Positions 11,371 through 22,874 of a stretch of DNA of 64,000 bases are shown here, one piece after another. The notes under the pieces were generated by a model that was given only the letters and a program-made list of their open reading frames with translations, was not told the DNA's origin and searched no databases. The stretch comes from Evernia prunastri (taxonomy: Eukaryota > Ascomycota > Lecanoromycetes > Lecanorales > Parmeliaceae), in contig NKYR01000087.1 of the NCBI GenBank assembly GCA_003184365.1, positions 112,675-176,674 on the forward strand, given 5' to 3'. The position numbers were made by a program, and so were the translations under genes. How positions within the stretch are numbered: the stretch's first letter is position 1; every line of letters starts with the position of its first letter.

Positions 11371-13626
11371 CTATATAACCGTGATGATGTATCGCTCGCC
11401 CGGGTGGTCTGGTTCTGAAAGAACCTTAGCACACCCTGATTCAGCAACAGCAGCCCCAGACACATCAAGTGCCTTGTCGAACCTACACAGCATATCATCG
11501 TTCCGGGCGTCGAAATCATGAAACGAAAAAAAACCCGTCCTACGGTATTCGCCCTTCTTCCGATTGGTGGAGGCAAGGAGTAATCCCTCGATCTGTCTAC
11601 TGATGCCTGGATGATCTTGCTTTGCACGACGATCCTTGACAGTCTGCATCAGGGGTAGCATGTAGACTGTGCTATCCGCATCTTCATCCGAGTCTGTGCA
11701 TACCCGGAAATTTTCGAAGCCTTCCGTCGACGAGACTTTCACCTCGTACAGAACCACACGCGGATCTGCCCAGCTTTGGTAGAGCTTCCCTTGAAGCATA
11801 GAAGTGCAGCTAATGGTGAGTTGTCCTCGAGAGACTTTCCCCATTGGATCTCGTCCGGATGGAATAATGTAGGCGTCGACAACACGAGCGTAGTGCGTAT
11901 ATTGACTCTCTGGATCCAAAGCATAGCTCGAGACCCTGTTTTCGACAGATGCCCAGGACCAACTCGGAGCTCGGTCCTTGACACGTTGTGATGTTCGACC
12001 TTGGGGACACCAGCGTAATTGAAATTCGATGTCCTTCCTCCACAATCCGGCCAAATACTGGTCATGGGTCTCCTGCTGGACTGCTCGAGCAATGCCCGAT
12101 ATAGCGACTAATTTGTCGTGACTGAACGTCAGCTTTCCCAAGGTGTAAGTGGTAACCAATGTATCCCAACTGTGGGAAAGCGGTTTTTTCTCTAGGTGGT
12201 ATATGTGCCTCTCGAAGAAATGTGGAGAACCTTCGGGAAAAGATTCACAAGCATCCTTTGCTTTGCATTCCCAGAACATCTCCGTGTCGCTGAGGAAGAG
12301 GGTGCGAGCTGGCAGAAGTCTCTCCTGCAGACTCCAGGCCCTGCTCGCCAGGGGTGATAAGCTCACTGACTTATAGAACACACTCGGGGCAATATCCCAG
12401 GTTATTTGGCGGCCCTCCATTGCTGCCGTGAAGTGAACCTTTCCAACGTATTCTTCAGGTTTGAGAAAGCAGCCGGAATTGCCATCGACAGCTCCTGATG
12501 CTGCGATGTTGATTGTTGAGCCGCCATAAACTGAACTCATCGTTGCTGACTCCTTTTCCCAATCGGATTCCGAATTTTGAATAATGCAGAGGGCGTCGAC
12601 CCACAAATATCTAAGCCCTAGACTCTGTGTGATCTTGACAGCATCTCTGAATGTCTTTGTCAGGTACTCTGGGCGTATTGCAGTCATGAAAGATTCAACT
12701 AATTCTTCCCTGAGCGTTACGAAATCGATGTTTCCCCAGCAGTGACTCAAGGTAGCGTATTTGGGTCTTCTTTCCCAGTCATCAGTGATGACTAGCCGTA
12801 GGTTTTTTGAGCCTACATCTAAAAGTCTAGTAGGTAATCGAGAATGCTCTTTTTGGCTAGTGGTGCAAGCATCGTGTGTATCCGAGCAGGCATCAAACCA
12901 TCTCTTTGCCAACTCAAGCTGTGTCACAGCCTTCTCTATCGTTGTCGAGGTTGCTGAGTGTCCGGACACGAAACGACCTTGTCAATTGTCAGTGTCCATT
13001 CTTCCTGCTACATGCTTAGTATTATACGTACGGGGCGCAACATCAGCCGGGATTGCGTATAGCGGGTCTGCTGAGATATGGTAATGTGAATCATGTCCAG
13101 GCCATGTAAGTCTCATACAATAGTACTCGCGTTCGTCCGGCGCTATCGATACTGAGATAGTAGAAGCTTTGCCTAAGCACTTTAAACGTCGCTCAATTTT
13201 ATGAAATCTCTGGAGAGTATAACCCCTCGTAGTCACACATCGTGCGAAGAGCATACATAAGTGGCATGATTTTCTGCGGGAAGCATCGAATTGCAAAACA
13301 TTCGAATAAAGTGGCCGTTGGTAATGTGATTTGCCCTTGTCTAACAGATTGCGTAGAGTCTCCGGCCAGGTATCAAGCAAGTCTTGGCAACTGATGCAAT
13401 ACTGGTGAGACACTCTGATTTTGGGCATCAGAGCACGGATCTCGTTTTCAACTTCTGTCTCGTCGAGTAGTTCATCATACATAGTGTACCCTTTTGCCGC
13501 ACTATCATCACAGTCTTTTCGATAATCATCATACCATTCCCTCAGATTCTTATGGCCTTTGTTTCCACATGCACAGGATTTCCTGTGTTCACTTGTGGGC
13601 TCCTCATCGGGACTTATTTTCTGCAT
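11371..13626 (-). CDS. HET-domain (heterokaryon incompatibility) protein
   Basis: Two exons, 13626-13032 and 12977-11371, are joined by a 54-nt intron with a GTACGT donor and AAG acceptor. The reading phase is kept across it, giving 733 aa. The N-terminal 200 residues contain a Cys-rich part (CACGNKG, CISCQDLL, CHLCMLFARC), which is common before fungal HET domains. The HET core follows the classic order: RLLDVG, YATLSHCWG, YLWVDALCII with the following ESATMSSVYGGSTINIAAS, and then SRAWSLQERLL and FWEC. HET proteins act in the cytoplasm to trigger cell death when genetically different hyphae fuse. No NACHT or repeat domain is attached. It is not part of the polyketide pathway, though HET genes often sit in variable regions like this one. 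Confidence 0.9.
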
Positions 13627-14389
13627 GATACCCAGTACCTGTAGACAGGTATTGCGTTTGCTCCCAATCAGGCGGACGGCGGATAGGACGATAAAGTACC
13701 CGGATCAACGCCGCTGTCAAGGAGCTAGAGAAGCCGATGGTGAATCGAAGAGGGTGTCTGTAGCCGGCAATATTTGATTTGCACCGATGCACGGTGGCGA
13801 AAGATAATGTACGCGTTCAAGAAGAGCTTACCCCCGGCCTGTTCCTTTCTGCCTGATACTCTGACATGGAATAATTCCGCCTATGTAAGCACTTAGATAG
13901 CTGCATAGTCAAAAGTCATTCAACTCCGGGCTTTAACCGGTCTGCAGTAACATGTCAAAGATTTATTACCATATTATAGTCTCTTGACGTTGAAGACTAC
14001 CACCAGACTTTGGTCGAGGGTTGGTGTGGTCCATGATAATGAGGTTCAAGTTCGGAGTTGGTTGATTTTTGACAGGTACGAGACAGTCTCTACTGATCGA
14101 AACTTCCACGCTATGTAGGCTGTAGGTACCTTGGCTTGAACATTGTAACCCCTGCAGCGTCCATAACAGATTTGCATGCGCAGCCGAGAGGTTCTACCGT
14201 ATCCTTTTACCTACCTTATACGCGTGAGAGGAAAAGCAAGGTCATGAATAGGTCAGTCTTGAAGAAAATGAAGGCAAGAATGGCGAGCTAGACCTGTTGA
14301 CTTCTCAACTTCACTTTATTGCTGTCGCTATGGATTCAGAAAAGAAACAAGAAAAAAGAAAAACGAATAAGTAGCCGCGGAAAAAACAT
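13627..14389. other. intergenic, nothing recognised
   Basis: Lies between the HET gene promoter and the MITE. No gene or repeat supported. Confidence 0.5.
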
Positions 14390-14790
14390 TAGCGTGTGCA
14401 TAAAAGGTTGCAATTCTTGGCGCGGAGCAATTTACCCACCACATACAACATAAATAGCCTCATATCTTTTATACCTCAATTGCGCTGCTTTCTTCGTCAC
14501 ATTGAAGCTTTTGTATACCTCGCTTACCCAGCCTTTGGTGTTTTGCCTCCCAATAGGCCCACAATAGCCGACCATAGGTGTCCCCTGCCTCCTATACAGA
14601 GTCCTGGCTACGTCGACTGGGAGGTACTTCGAACCACCAAAGAATATGCTAAGCGAGGTATATACGGATTCAAGCACTATGAGCAATGGAATTCAGACAT
14701 GAGAGACATGAGGCTATTCAGCATACTACACGGGTAGGTGGTGGGTAAAATTTTCCGCGCCAAGAATTGCAACGTTTTGTGCACGCGCTA
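14390..14790. mobile_element. foldback MITE, copy 1 (about 400 bp)
   Basis: The left end reads TAGCGTGTGCA and the right end TGCACGCGCTA. The terminal repeats continue for about 38 bp through GCAATTCTTGGCGCGGA. Inner sequences such as TAGCCTCAT and GTATACCTCGCTTA also recur inverted, so nearly the whole element folds into two arms of about 190 bp. The flanking TA on each side fits a TA target duplication, as in Tc1/mariner/pogo-type elements. It encodes no transposase and so is non-autonomous. The same ends are found at 54386-55558. Confidence 0.85.
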
Positions 14791-15510
14791 CTAACTCGGC
14801 TTCGGTTCGACGCTTCTAACAAACACCATGAGCACCACTCCTAGTCTTATAGACGCTTTGACAAGATGTGGTGTGCTTTTCAACGGAACAATAAAGAGTC
14901 AGAGGTAAGAGGGCGACATTTCGATCTCTTAAAAGTGATCATGTTCATGCCTGCCACTCTACCTAGTGCTCTTATCTACACTAAGGGACCCCTCACCTCC
15001 TTTATCTTGGTAGCAGTATCTCGAGAGCTAAGCCCTTAATCTATCTTATCTTCTAGATAAGCGTCATTGACGCATTACTGACTTTTCGCTCGCTTAACCC
15101 TGCGACTAATGAAGCAAGAAGTTGTCTCCGAGCCAATCAAAAAAGAAAGAATGATAATGACTAAAGAAAGTATCAGTTGAGCAGCACACGATAACAACAA
15201 TAATAATAATGCAATACTCTAGAGTAAGGTATGCAGTCTATAAGTACCTACTGGGCTGGGCAAACCTTACCTTGGCGCTCTCATCGCTTAGACGCGGATG
15301 TGCTTTACAAGGGTCGACGGAGGCACTCTGCTTCTATTTCAGATCTGGGGTTGAAAAACGAAAAACATGTACCATCTAGCTCTCCTCGTTCTCTATCCAT
15401 TTGCTTGAAACGAGTAAGAGGCAAGTGATACAAATATTCAAAGACGTCTTCTTGCGGAAGAGAAGGACAGAGTCTCGGAGACGTTGACCAAGGTCACCGA
15501 TAAGGCTCAA
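14791..15510. other. intergenic upstream of the transporter gene
   Basis: No gene seen. It contains the promoter and leader of the amino-acid transporter that starts at 15511. Confidence 0.5.
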
Positions 15511-17357
15511 ATGACCATGGCCGAAGAGGAGAGCGACACTCTCGCAGTCTACGGTAGTCTTCAGAGCCTGACTAGCTCCTGGAGTCGTGCCGCAAGCTTC
15601 TCCGTCTCGCCACTGATCCCTTACGACCAGCAATCCCTTCTCAGATCATCCCAGAGCCGACATCGACCATCCGTTGCATCGCACTCCACCACCGCCACCA
15701 GCGTAGCCGCGAGGTTCCCAGGCTATGGACCACAGTCGGACCCGTGGGGCCGACGGCGGTCCGCGACCTCGGAGAGTGCCCACCCATTGGCACCCAGCGA
15801 CCACGGCGTTTCGGAAGGGACAGCAGGCGACGCAACGGCAAAGCCTCGTCCTTCCATTGACGAAGGCACAGCCCTGTTGGCCGGACTGCCGCCGCCGTCG
15901 ATTGACGAGCCCTACTACGCCCGGCATTCGACCTTCGCCCAGACGGTCTTCAACACGCTGAATCTTCTCCTGGGGGTGGGCCTTCTGGGCATGCCCTTGG
16001 CGTTCGGGCACGCGGGCTTACTGCTTGGCCTGGTGATCTTGACCTGGAGCGGTATGACCACTTTGTGGACGGGACGGATGATCGACAGATGCCTCAGCCA
16101 TGACAGCTCGATCAAATCATATGGAGATCTTGCCTTCGCCGCACGTGGATCCAGGGCTCGGGTCGCCGTGATGGTGCTGGTTGCGATTGAGCTCACGGCG
16201 TCATCGATTGGCCAGATCATCCTTTTTGCCGACGGTGCACAGACCTTCATCAACGGGTCGAGCGACATTGCGTGGAAGGTGTTGTGCGGTGTGGTGTTCA
16301 TACCGCTCAGCTGCGCACCGCTGCATTATTTGGGGATATCGAGCGCCCTTAGCGTTTTTTGCTTCTTCGCAAGTAAGGGAAGATCTTTGGAGCGTCAAGA
16401 TATTATAAATGCTGATGATGACACGCACAGTCGCCGGGATGGTGTTGGTGGTAGGCTTGATGAGGCCTGTGGGTCCTGGGTCTCTTCACTCACCAGCGCA
16501 CGTGTCAACCTTTCCCAGCGTTTGGACAGCCGTGCCATCCAGTATTGGCATGATACTTTGTAAGTCTAAAATTACCAAACGCATTGATCCGACTGAGTCG
16601 ATTCAGCTGCATGGGGAGGACATGCAGTGTTCCCAGAATTGCACCGTGACATGCAAAAATCCCAAACCTTTTTCAGAAGCATTGAAGCTAGCTACGGTAT
16701 ATCCGTAAGTGCCAACCCTCACTCCCTCGCAATCGAATTCCCTGACATACAAAGCAGTTCCTCATGTACCTCTTCGTCGGCATTCTGGGCTACCTGATGT
16801 TCGGAGACCAAATCCAAGGCCCAATCACATCCGAAGTCATCTCCCTGCAGCGCACGCCAGCCATCATCTCATTCACAATCATGGCAATGGTCACCTTCTT
16901 CCCCGTCTCCAAAGTCCCGCTGAAGTGAGTCCGCCCTGACGCCTCGCTCCCCAATCGCTCCACCAACTGACCCGTGATCTGCACCAAAAGCATCCTCCCG
17001 CTCTCCACCGCCGCGCAGCGCGTCTACGACCTTCGCCGAGCGGAGAAGGAAACGGACGAGGACGACAGCCGACGCACAAGAATCTTAAAGATGGCAATGC
17101 AGCCCGCGATCCGCGCGGCGATCGGCATCGTCTTCGTGGCCCTGGCGGTGCTCTTCCCCAATTTGGACAGCGTCATGGCGGTGTTGGGCGTTGTGGACGG
17201 GTTGATGATCGCCGTGATCCTCCCCTCGTATTTCTACCTCTCCATCATGAAAGATGAAGTTTCACTGATCGAACGCGTCTTCTGCATTTTCGCCATGGTG
17301 TTTTCGGCCATCCTGGCCGTCGGGTGCCTTACGGCTACGTTTATGGGGCTTTCGTAA
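15511..17357 (+). CDS. vacuolar-type amino-acid transporter (AVT1/SLC32-like), five exons
   Basis: The exons are 15511-16372, 16431-16559, 16607-16704, 16758-16924 and 16991-17357. All introns are 47-66 nt with GT-AG borders and phases that fit, giving 540 aa. A long hydrophilic N-terminus (about residues 1-150, Ser/Pro-rich) precedes the first membrane segment, as in fungal Avt1. FNTLNLLLGVGLLGMPLAF is the typical first transmembrane motif, and SAWGGHAVFPELHRDM is the conserved loop of the Aa_trans family. About ten to eleven membrane segments follow, the last near ILAVGCLTATF. Members exchange amino acids for protons, usually at the vacuole membrane. The ATG at 15511 is the first in frame. 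It borders the cluster but has no known place in citrinin synthesis. Confidence 0.88.
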
Positions 17358-18039
17358 ATTTGTTAACGTTTGGGTGCTGGACTTGTCACACAACACCACC
17401 GCCACTGCTATCAATATGAGCATAGATTGCAGCTCTCAGGCATTCCGTGTATCCATCACTAGACCGCGCCTCGACGTCGCGTGGTGATAAGATCTTTGAT
17501 CTCTCAAAGCAACCTGGAGTAATATGAGGGCTATCCGGGGAAAAAATGCCATGGCTCTGAAAGAGAGGAATCGAATGAAGAGCCCAACACTGGTGGGAAA
17601 CTTGTATATATAGAGCCTTCATCAAGATACGAATCTTCTGATCATCGCGTCCCTGGTGTGAGCCACGTCCGTCTATGCGATATTGTCATGCTCTACGATA
17701 TTGTAGGCCTGCTATGCGAAATCACCATGCGATTTGAAAACACCACGCCATACGACCGGCTGAACCTCAGTCCCACTGTAGCGGGCTGATTCTCTGGGCG
17801 AATATTGATGCTAAAGAGATACCATCAAATATACGACATTAGCAACGTCGAACCTTTTAAGTAATCGATATTTGGACGTAATATACTTGAATCTTTGTAG
17901 TACGATTTAGTCAACCCTTTGATTGAAGAGATCAAGTATCAATTGATCCGTCCACAATGCAAGCTCGAAGTGTCGTTTATTTCGAGACCGGAGGTTATTG
18001 TGTCCAGACTGAATCCCGCGACGCATTCTTCTCATATCT
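17358..18039. other. intergenic at the left cluster border
   Basis: Contains one copy of the 250-bp direct repeat (17536-17783). No gene is supported. Confidence 0.6.
17536..17783 (+). repeat. 250-bp diverged direct repeat, copy 1
   Basis: Aligns along its whole length with 30061-30317 in the same orientation. Shared landmarks include ATGGCTCTGAAAGAG, AGCCCAACACTGGTGGG, a TATATA/TATAAATAG box, CTATGCGATATTG, CCATGCGA and CAGTCCCACTG. By eye, identity is roughly three quarters. It lies 257 bp beyond the citC-like stop codon. It could be an old LTR or MITE remnant or a copied 3' flank of citS. Confidence 0.8.
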
Positions 18040-19987
18040 TCATTTCAGAATTCCATGGTCTTCCGCGATCATATCTGCCGCCTTCTCAGCGACAGCATAC
18101 ACCGTCGCCAAAATCGCCGCACTGATCTGCATCGGCATGACACTAGCATCCACGACCCGAAGTCCGTGAACCCCTTTCACCCGCAGCCGTTCGTCCACGA
18201 CTTGGCCCATCGCACAGGTTCCCAAGGCGTGATGATACGTCACGACACGATCGCGGACGTATCCTCGGGCCATGTCCTTGTTTTGCACGTCGACTTCAGG
18301 AGGTGGATCGACTCGCCTTGCGACCTTGTCCTTGACAAAGGATGATTGGAAGACGCGATCGGCAAAGTCGACGCCCGCGGCCAGAACATCAACGTCGGCC
18401 GGGTGGGACAGGAATCCCGGGTCGATCAAGGGTGCATCCAGGGGATTTGAGGATCGGATGTGCACATTGCCGCGCGAGATGGGGTACATACTGCTGACTA
18501 TGATCGAGTAGCAGGCGTTGTGACCGACGGGAGCGCCAGACATCAATGTACTGCAATTTGAGTGACCTCTCACGATATCGAAGTTGGCTGGCGTGCCAAC
18601 GAACTGGATGTCTGCAGCTCTAGGGTTACGCATGCGTGCCGCGATCGCTTCTCGCTGTTTTCTTTGGAAGATGGCGTCCTGCGGTGGTGATCGCTCGCTT
18701 TTGAGAGGAGGACAAAGCACATTGGTAATCGTTCCTTCCAAATCAATTTTGCTGACCTGGGAGCAATATGGGATGTACCCTGTGAGACTGACCGACCCAG
18801 ACATCGCCCCAGAACGCGATTCTGCATAGAGTTTTCTGTGCTCATGCAACAAAGCGGGGTCTTGAAATATGGAATCCATCGACATGACTCCAGAGGCTAG
18901 CTCATAGACGACAGCGGACATGGTATGCTCTTGTAAGTTGTTGCCTACATTCGGACTGGGAACTACACAAGGGATCCGTGCCTCTTCGAGAACCTTTGGA
19001 TCTCCGATGCCTGAGAGTTCGAGGAGCTGAGGGCTCTGCAAGGAGCCAGCACTCAGGATTACTTCCCTCTTCGCAAAAGTCGTGTGAAGTACCCCTTCGT
19101 GCTGCAACTCAACTCCTCTCGCAAGGAGTGCCCCGTCACGACGACTTTCTACCACGACCCTGCCCACGAGTGTATTGGTCAAGACCTTCAAGTTTGGTCG
19201 TTCGGTAATTGGAGCCAAATACCCACTAGTGGCATAGCTTCGAATCGGCTTGGCTGTTCGGTCGGTGGTAAACAGGGATCTGTAGAAGCCCAAGTGGCTC
19301 CCATTGTACGGGTCTTGCGGTCGAGAGAGGCCGGATACCTCATCAAAGGCGGGCAGGAGCGTCTTCTCAAAAGGTACTTGCCAAGTGCCCATTGAGGTGT
19401 GGATAGCTCCGTCTACGCCATGGAGGTCCTGATCCATTGGACAGTCGTCGACGTCTCTGTCTTTTATGTTCGGCAGTTCGAATTCCAACCTCTCGCTCCG
19501 TTTGAAATAGGGCAACAGGTCAGACCATGACCAACCCTTGATCCCCAGCTTCTCGGACCAGTCGTCAATATCTTCCGCGCACGGTCGACCATAGGCCATG
19601 AAGTTGATGCCACTCGAGCCACCGAGCATTTTCCCTCGTGGGATATGAAAAACTCTATCCTTGGTTCCTCTCTGCAAGAAGCACCACGACGTGTCAGCCG
19701 AAAAATCGAATCAGGCAGTGTCGTATCAGATAGCGAGGTAAGATACACACCTGCGGGACACTCCGGAAATTCCAATCATACTCTGGGTTATTCAACATCA
19801 TGCCAACCCCCGAGGGGAGGTCGACCTTTGGGTCTCCCAAACGCGAGAGTCCAGCCTCAACTACGCCGACTCGGACATCCGGATCCTCAGACAGGCGTGC
19901 TGCGAGCGCCAGCCCCGCAGTCCCTCCGCCCACGATGAGAAAGTCGAATGAGTCTTGCAGGAAATCGGCGATTCTCACGGTTTTCAT
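18040..19987 (-). CDS. citC: GMC-family FAD oxidoreductase, CitC-like
   Basis: Two exons, 19987-19751 and 19671-18040, with a 79-nt intron (GTGTGT donor, GCAG acceptor) at phase 0 give 622 aa. FLIVGGGTAGLALAARL near the N-terminus binds the FAD adenine; IPRGKMLGGSSGINFMAYGRP is GMC signature 1; AGSLQSPQLLELSGIG is signature 2. The C-terminal YHHALGTC places the catalytic His at 559/560. At residue 598 the usual second catalytic Asn or His appears to be Ala (QISAAI). In citrinin synthesis CitC oxidises the C-12 alcohol made by CitB to the aldehyde. The identification rests on family plus cluster context. The start is the first in-frame ATG. Confidence 0.85.
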
Positions 19988-20600
19988 GATGGGAAAATGG
20001 TTTGGAAAAGTTATCCGGCGCTTATGTGACACGCTCTGCCGCTTTTGAAGATCAAGTGCAACGAGAAGGCAACAACGAAGAGCAAGGAAACAGGACGCGT
20101 GGGGTCTACATATGATATTCTTGTCTTAGTAATCTTGATTACATGCTTCGCCGGGCCTTCCCCCCCACCTAAATAACCCCACGTAAAACCTAGTCAAGTT
20201 GTGGCGAACCGAACTCCTTTGGATAGGAGTGACCTTGATTCTGATGCGCAATTCGACTTCACCTCGTCAAGCTACGTGTCAAAGGGATGGACGGTGCCAG
20301 GAAGCATAAAATACCCGGCTAATTCTATTCAGAATAGTCGCGACGCCTCTTTAGTTTAAGGGTAACATTGCGTAACACTACAAGATGAATCTAGTAAGCG
20401 GTCCGTGGTTTCTGTTCTTGCGGTGTGCTTTATCATAATAAACAGAGACCTAGTGTGTTTATGTGATAATCTCAGGGCAGAACAACCTTGCAAAGAATAG
20501 CACGCTAACAGTCCAAGTAGTCACGTACGGAGTAGTTGGTTTTATTTGGTCGGCATCTGGGGATTCTGGCACTTGTAGTTGTCCAAAGAAACGGGAGACT
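19988..20600. other. citC-citE intergenic region
   Basis: Holds the promoter of the minus-strand citC-like gene and the 3' end of the citE-like gene. No further gene is seen. Confidence 0.5.
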
Positions 20601-21563
20601 TCACACAGCCAATCTCACTTTGAGTTTGTTATCCTTGACAATCTCATCCTTTCGAGACATGATCTCGGGCATGTCCCAATTGGCGCTTACGTACCGCCCA
20701 GCCAGCCACATCCTCCTTTCTTGGGTCAACCACACGATGGTATCGGCCGCCAACTCAGGCGTGTCGACCAATTTCGAGTGGGAATCGGCAGGCAAGTTGA
20801 ACGCCAGTTCGGTCGGCACGGCACCGGGGTTGATCGCAAACGCCAAGACGCCCTGCGCCGCGTACTCCACGCAGGTGAATTCCGTCAAGCGCAATATCGC
20901 CAGTTTCCCCGTCTGGTAGGCCGAGGCGCCTGGCCGGGTCAAGTGCGCGCCGATCGAGTTCATATTGACAATGATCTTCTCGCCGTCCTTCAGGAGGAGG
21001 GGCAGGAAAGCCCGGGTCAGAAGATATGTCCCCTTGAGATTGACCTCCCATGTATTCCACCAGGAGGTCGGGTCGCTGTCAGCCAGCGGAAGCCAAGTCT
21101 CGAGACGTCCGGCGTTGTTGACGAGGATGTCGAGATGGCCGAAGATGGCTCCTGTCTGAGATGCTGCGCTGGCGACACTTTTCTCATCGGAAACGTCAAG
21201 CGTGAGTTTGAGTACTTTGGGTGCCGGATGACCAGCCGTTCTTGCCGCGTCAAGAATTGCAACCTCGATAGCATCGAGGGCGGATCGTGCCGCTATGGCG
21301 ATGGCAGAGGCGCCGGCCTGGGCGAATGCGATGGCGGTTGCGCGACCAATACCCTTGGATGCACCGCTAATAAACACGGCTCGTCCTTGTTGCTTGCTGT
21401 TGGTCGCAGTGATTGCTGGATACGTGTCATTATGTTGTTTGGCGGTGAAACTGAAGCCTGTGGTTTACGAATCAATGATCCATACCAAAATTATGAGAGG
21501 CAAATTCTATTAAGTAGGAGGTCTGAGTTCTGGAGAAATACCGGCTGATTGGGGGAACGCCAT
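20601..21563 (-). CDS. citE: short-chain dehydrogenase/reductase, CitE-like
   Basis: The main exon is 21457-20601. I place a 22-nt first exon at 21563-21542 with an 84-nt intron (GTATTT donor, ACAG acceptor), giving 292 aa. The join is supported because the frame upstream of the Rossmann motif (QHNDTYPAI region) is typical of fungal SDRs but has no ATG of its own. Motifs: SGASKGIG (38-45), LVNNAG, Ser175, and Tyr188-xxx-Lys192. In citrinin synthesis CitE reduces the C-3 ketone to the alcohol, after which the quinone-methide ring closes. It diverges from the VOC gene, sharing a 760-bp promoter region. The small first exon is less certain than the rest. Confidence 0.82.
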
Positions 21564-22323
21564 TTCTGTTAGATTGCAAGTGAACAGGACAAGGCCGCGT
21601 TTGGGAGGGTGGCAAGACTAGTTTGATCCAGCAAACCGTGTATACTACATTCTCCCTCAGTCTCAGGCTGAAACTTGGGCACAGGCCTCGCAACTTATAA
21701 GGCAGGGCGTACCGTGCTGCACCCGCACATAAGCCGGGCTGCATGATTCCGGCAATTCCGATAATCCTGTCTCCCATTTTCTCTCTCTCTCCTTCTGCCA
21801 ATCTGCTTCAGAGACCGAGAAATCGGAATGGAGTATCTCGTGTAATCTGTCCCCGTGGTGATATGTAAGATGGTGTCAACTGTCTGTCAGTTCTGTCTCG
21901 GCTCGGACTCTCGTTTCAGGAAGTGATCAGCAGCTTACCTAAGTTCAATTCTGCCCGCGAACAGAGAAACTCCAGAAGAAACTCCGAGCCGAGACTAGGT
22001 GGAAGGTTTGAGGCTGGTTTATCGGACGATTGTCATGCATTGTCTTTGAGCCAATCCGTGTATTCATGAATGAATCAATTATATCCCTCGTCCATTGGCA
22101 AAGGCGTCGGGAATGCGGTGTGGGAAGTGGCCGTACGAAAGGCAGAATTGCTGGATAAGAGGCGAAGTATGGTAGAGTACGCGGTCCAAATATAAAAGCG
22201 TCAGCGGCTTTTCTTCTTTCATAAGACATCCTCGCTTTCCCAGTCCAAACCGCATCCAAGTTTGCCAAAGACACTCACGCTTCTTACCATTTTTGCATCT
22301 CGAAACACCAATCCGCCGCTCAA
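21564..22323. promoter_or_regulatory. divergent promoter region of citE and the VOC gene
   Basis: The 760 bp separate two outward-facing starts. TATAAAAG at 22191-22198 serves the plus-strand gene. CTTATAAG near 21694-21701, about 135 bp upstream of the citE-like ATG, is a candidate for the minus strand. A shared region of this size is suited to co-regulation by the cluster factor. Confidence 0.5.
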
Positions 22324-22874
22324 ATGTCTACTCCACCCGCTGGCTGTCCTGTAGGGCTTGAGGTCCCCGCCAAGGACGTTGCTCGCGGTATGTAGAAGGG
22401 CGTTTCTGTTTGAAGATCTAACCTCATCAAAACTGTCTCTATCCGAGGGCAGAGCGAAAAACTGACCAGAGAACATTCTCCAGGTTCTGCCTTCTACAGC
22501 GCCGTCTTCAACTGGACCTTCGCCCCTTCCGGTCTGGGCATTCCTGCGCACAAGCTGGTCACCTTCGCCGTGCCGGGCTCGATCTTCCCTATTGGTGGTG
22601 CCCTCCGTCTGACTGATGACTTTGCAACTGGCAAGGGTACCACCAAACTCTACCTTTACGTGGAGGATATGACTACGGCCATGCAGGTGAGACGTCCATC
22701 GGTTTCTGCTCGTTACGTGAATCTATGCTAATCCCTTGTCTCAAATTCAAGTCCATCGAGGAGCACGGCGGCAAAAAGGCCAGCGACGTCATCCCCGAAG
22801 GCTCGAAAGGGTTTTTCCAGTTCTTCGAGGACACCGAGGGCAACAACTTCGCCATTTACACTTACGCCAAATAG
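22324..22874 (+). CDS. mrl5: VOC/glyoxalase-fold protein (mrl5-like)
   Basis: Three exons, 22324-22387, 22484-22686 and 22752-22874, with GT-AG introns of 96 and 65 nt, give a 129-aa protein. It has the single vicinal-oxygen-chelate domain of small bacterial-like glyoxalase/bleomycin-resistance proteins: FYSAVFNWTF after the first strand, a central GGALR, TTKLYLYVED, and a final FFQFFEDTEGNNFAIY typical of VOC C-termini. The fold often binds a metal. A gene of this type lies between citE and citD in the Monascus citrinin cluster and is not one of the enzymes assigned in the published pathway. It could act on a reactive intermediate or in self-protection, but this is inference. Confidence 0.82.

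Noticed and set aside
15231..15428. 65-codon plus frame upstream of the amino-acid transporter
   Set aside because: No splice link to the transporter is needed, because a good ATG at 15511 starts the conserved frame.
20463..21548. 361-codon plus-strand open frame
   Set aside because: It runs antisense to the SDR (citE-like) gene, whose protein has all family motifs. The plus frame starts at a non-ATG codon and has no recognisable features.
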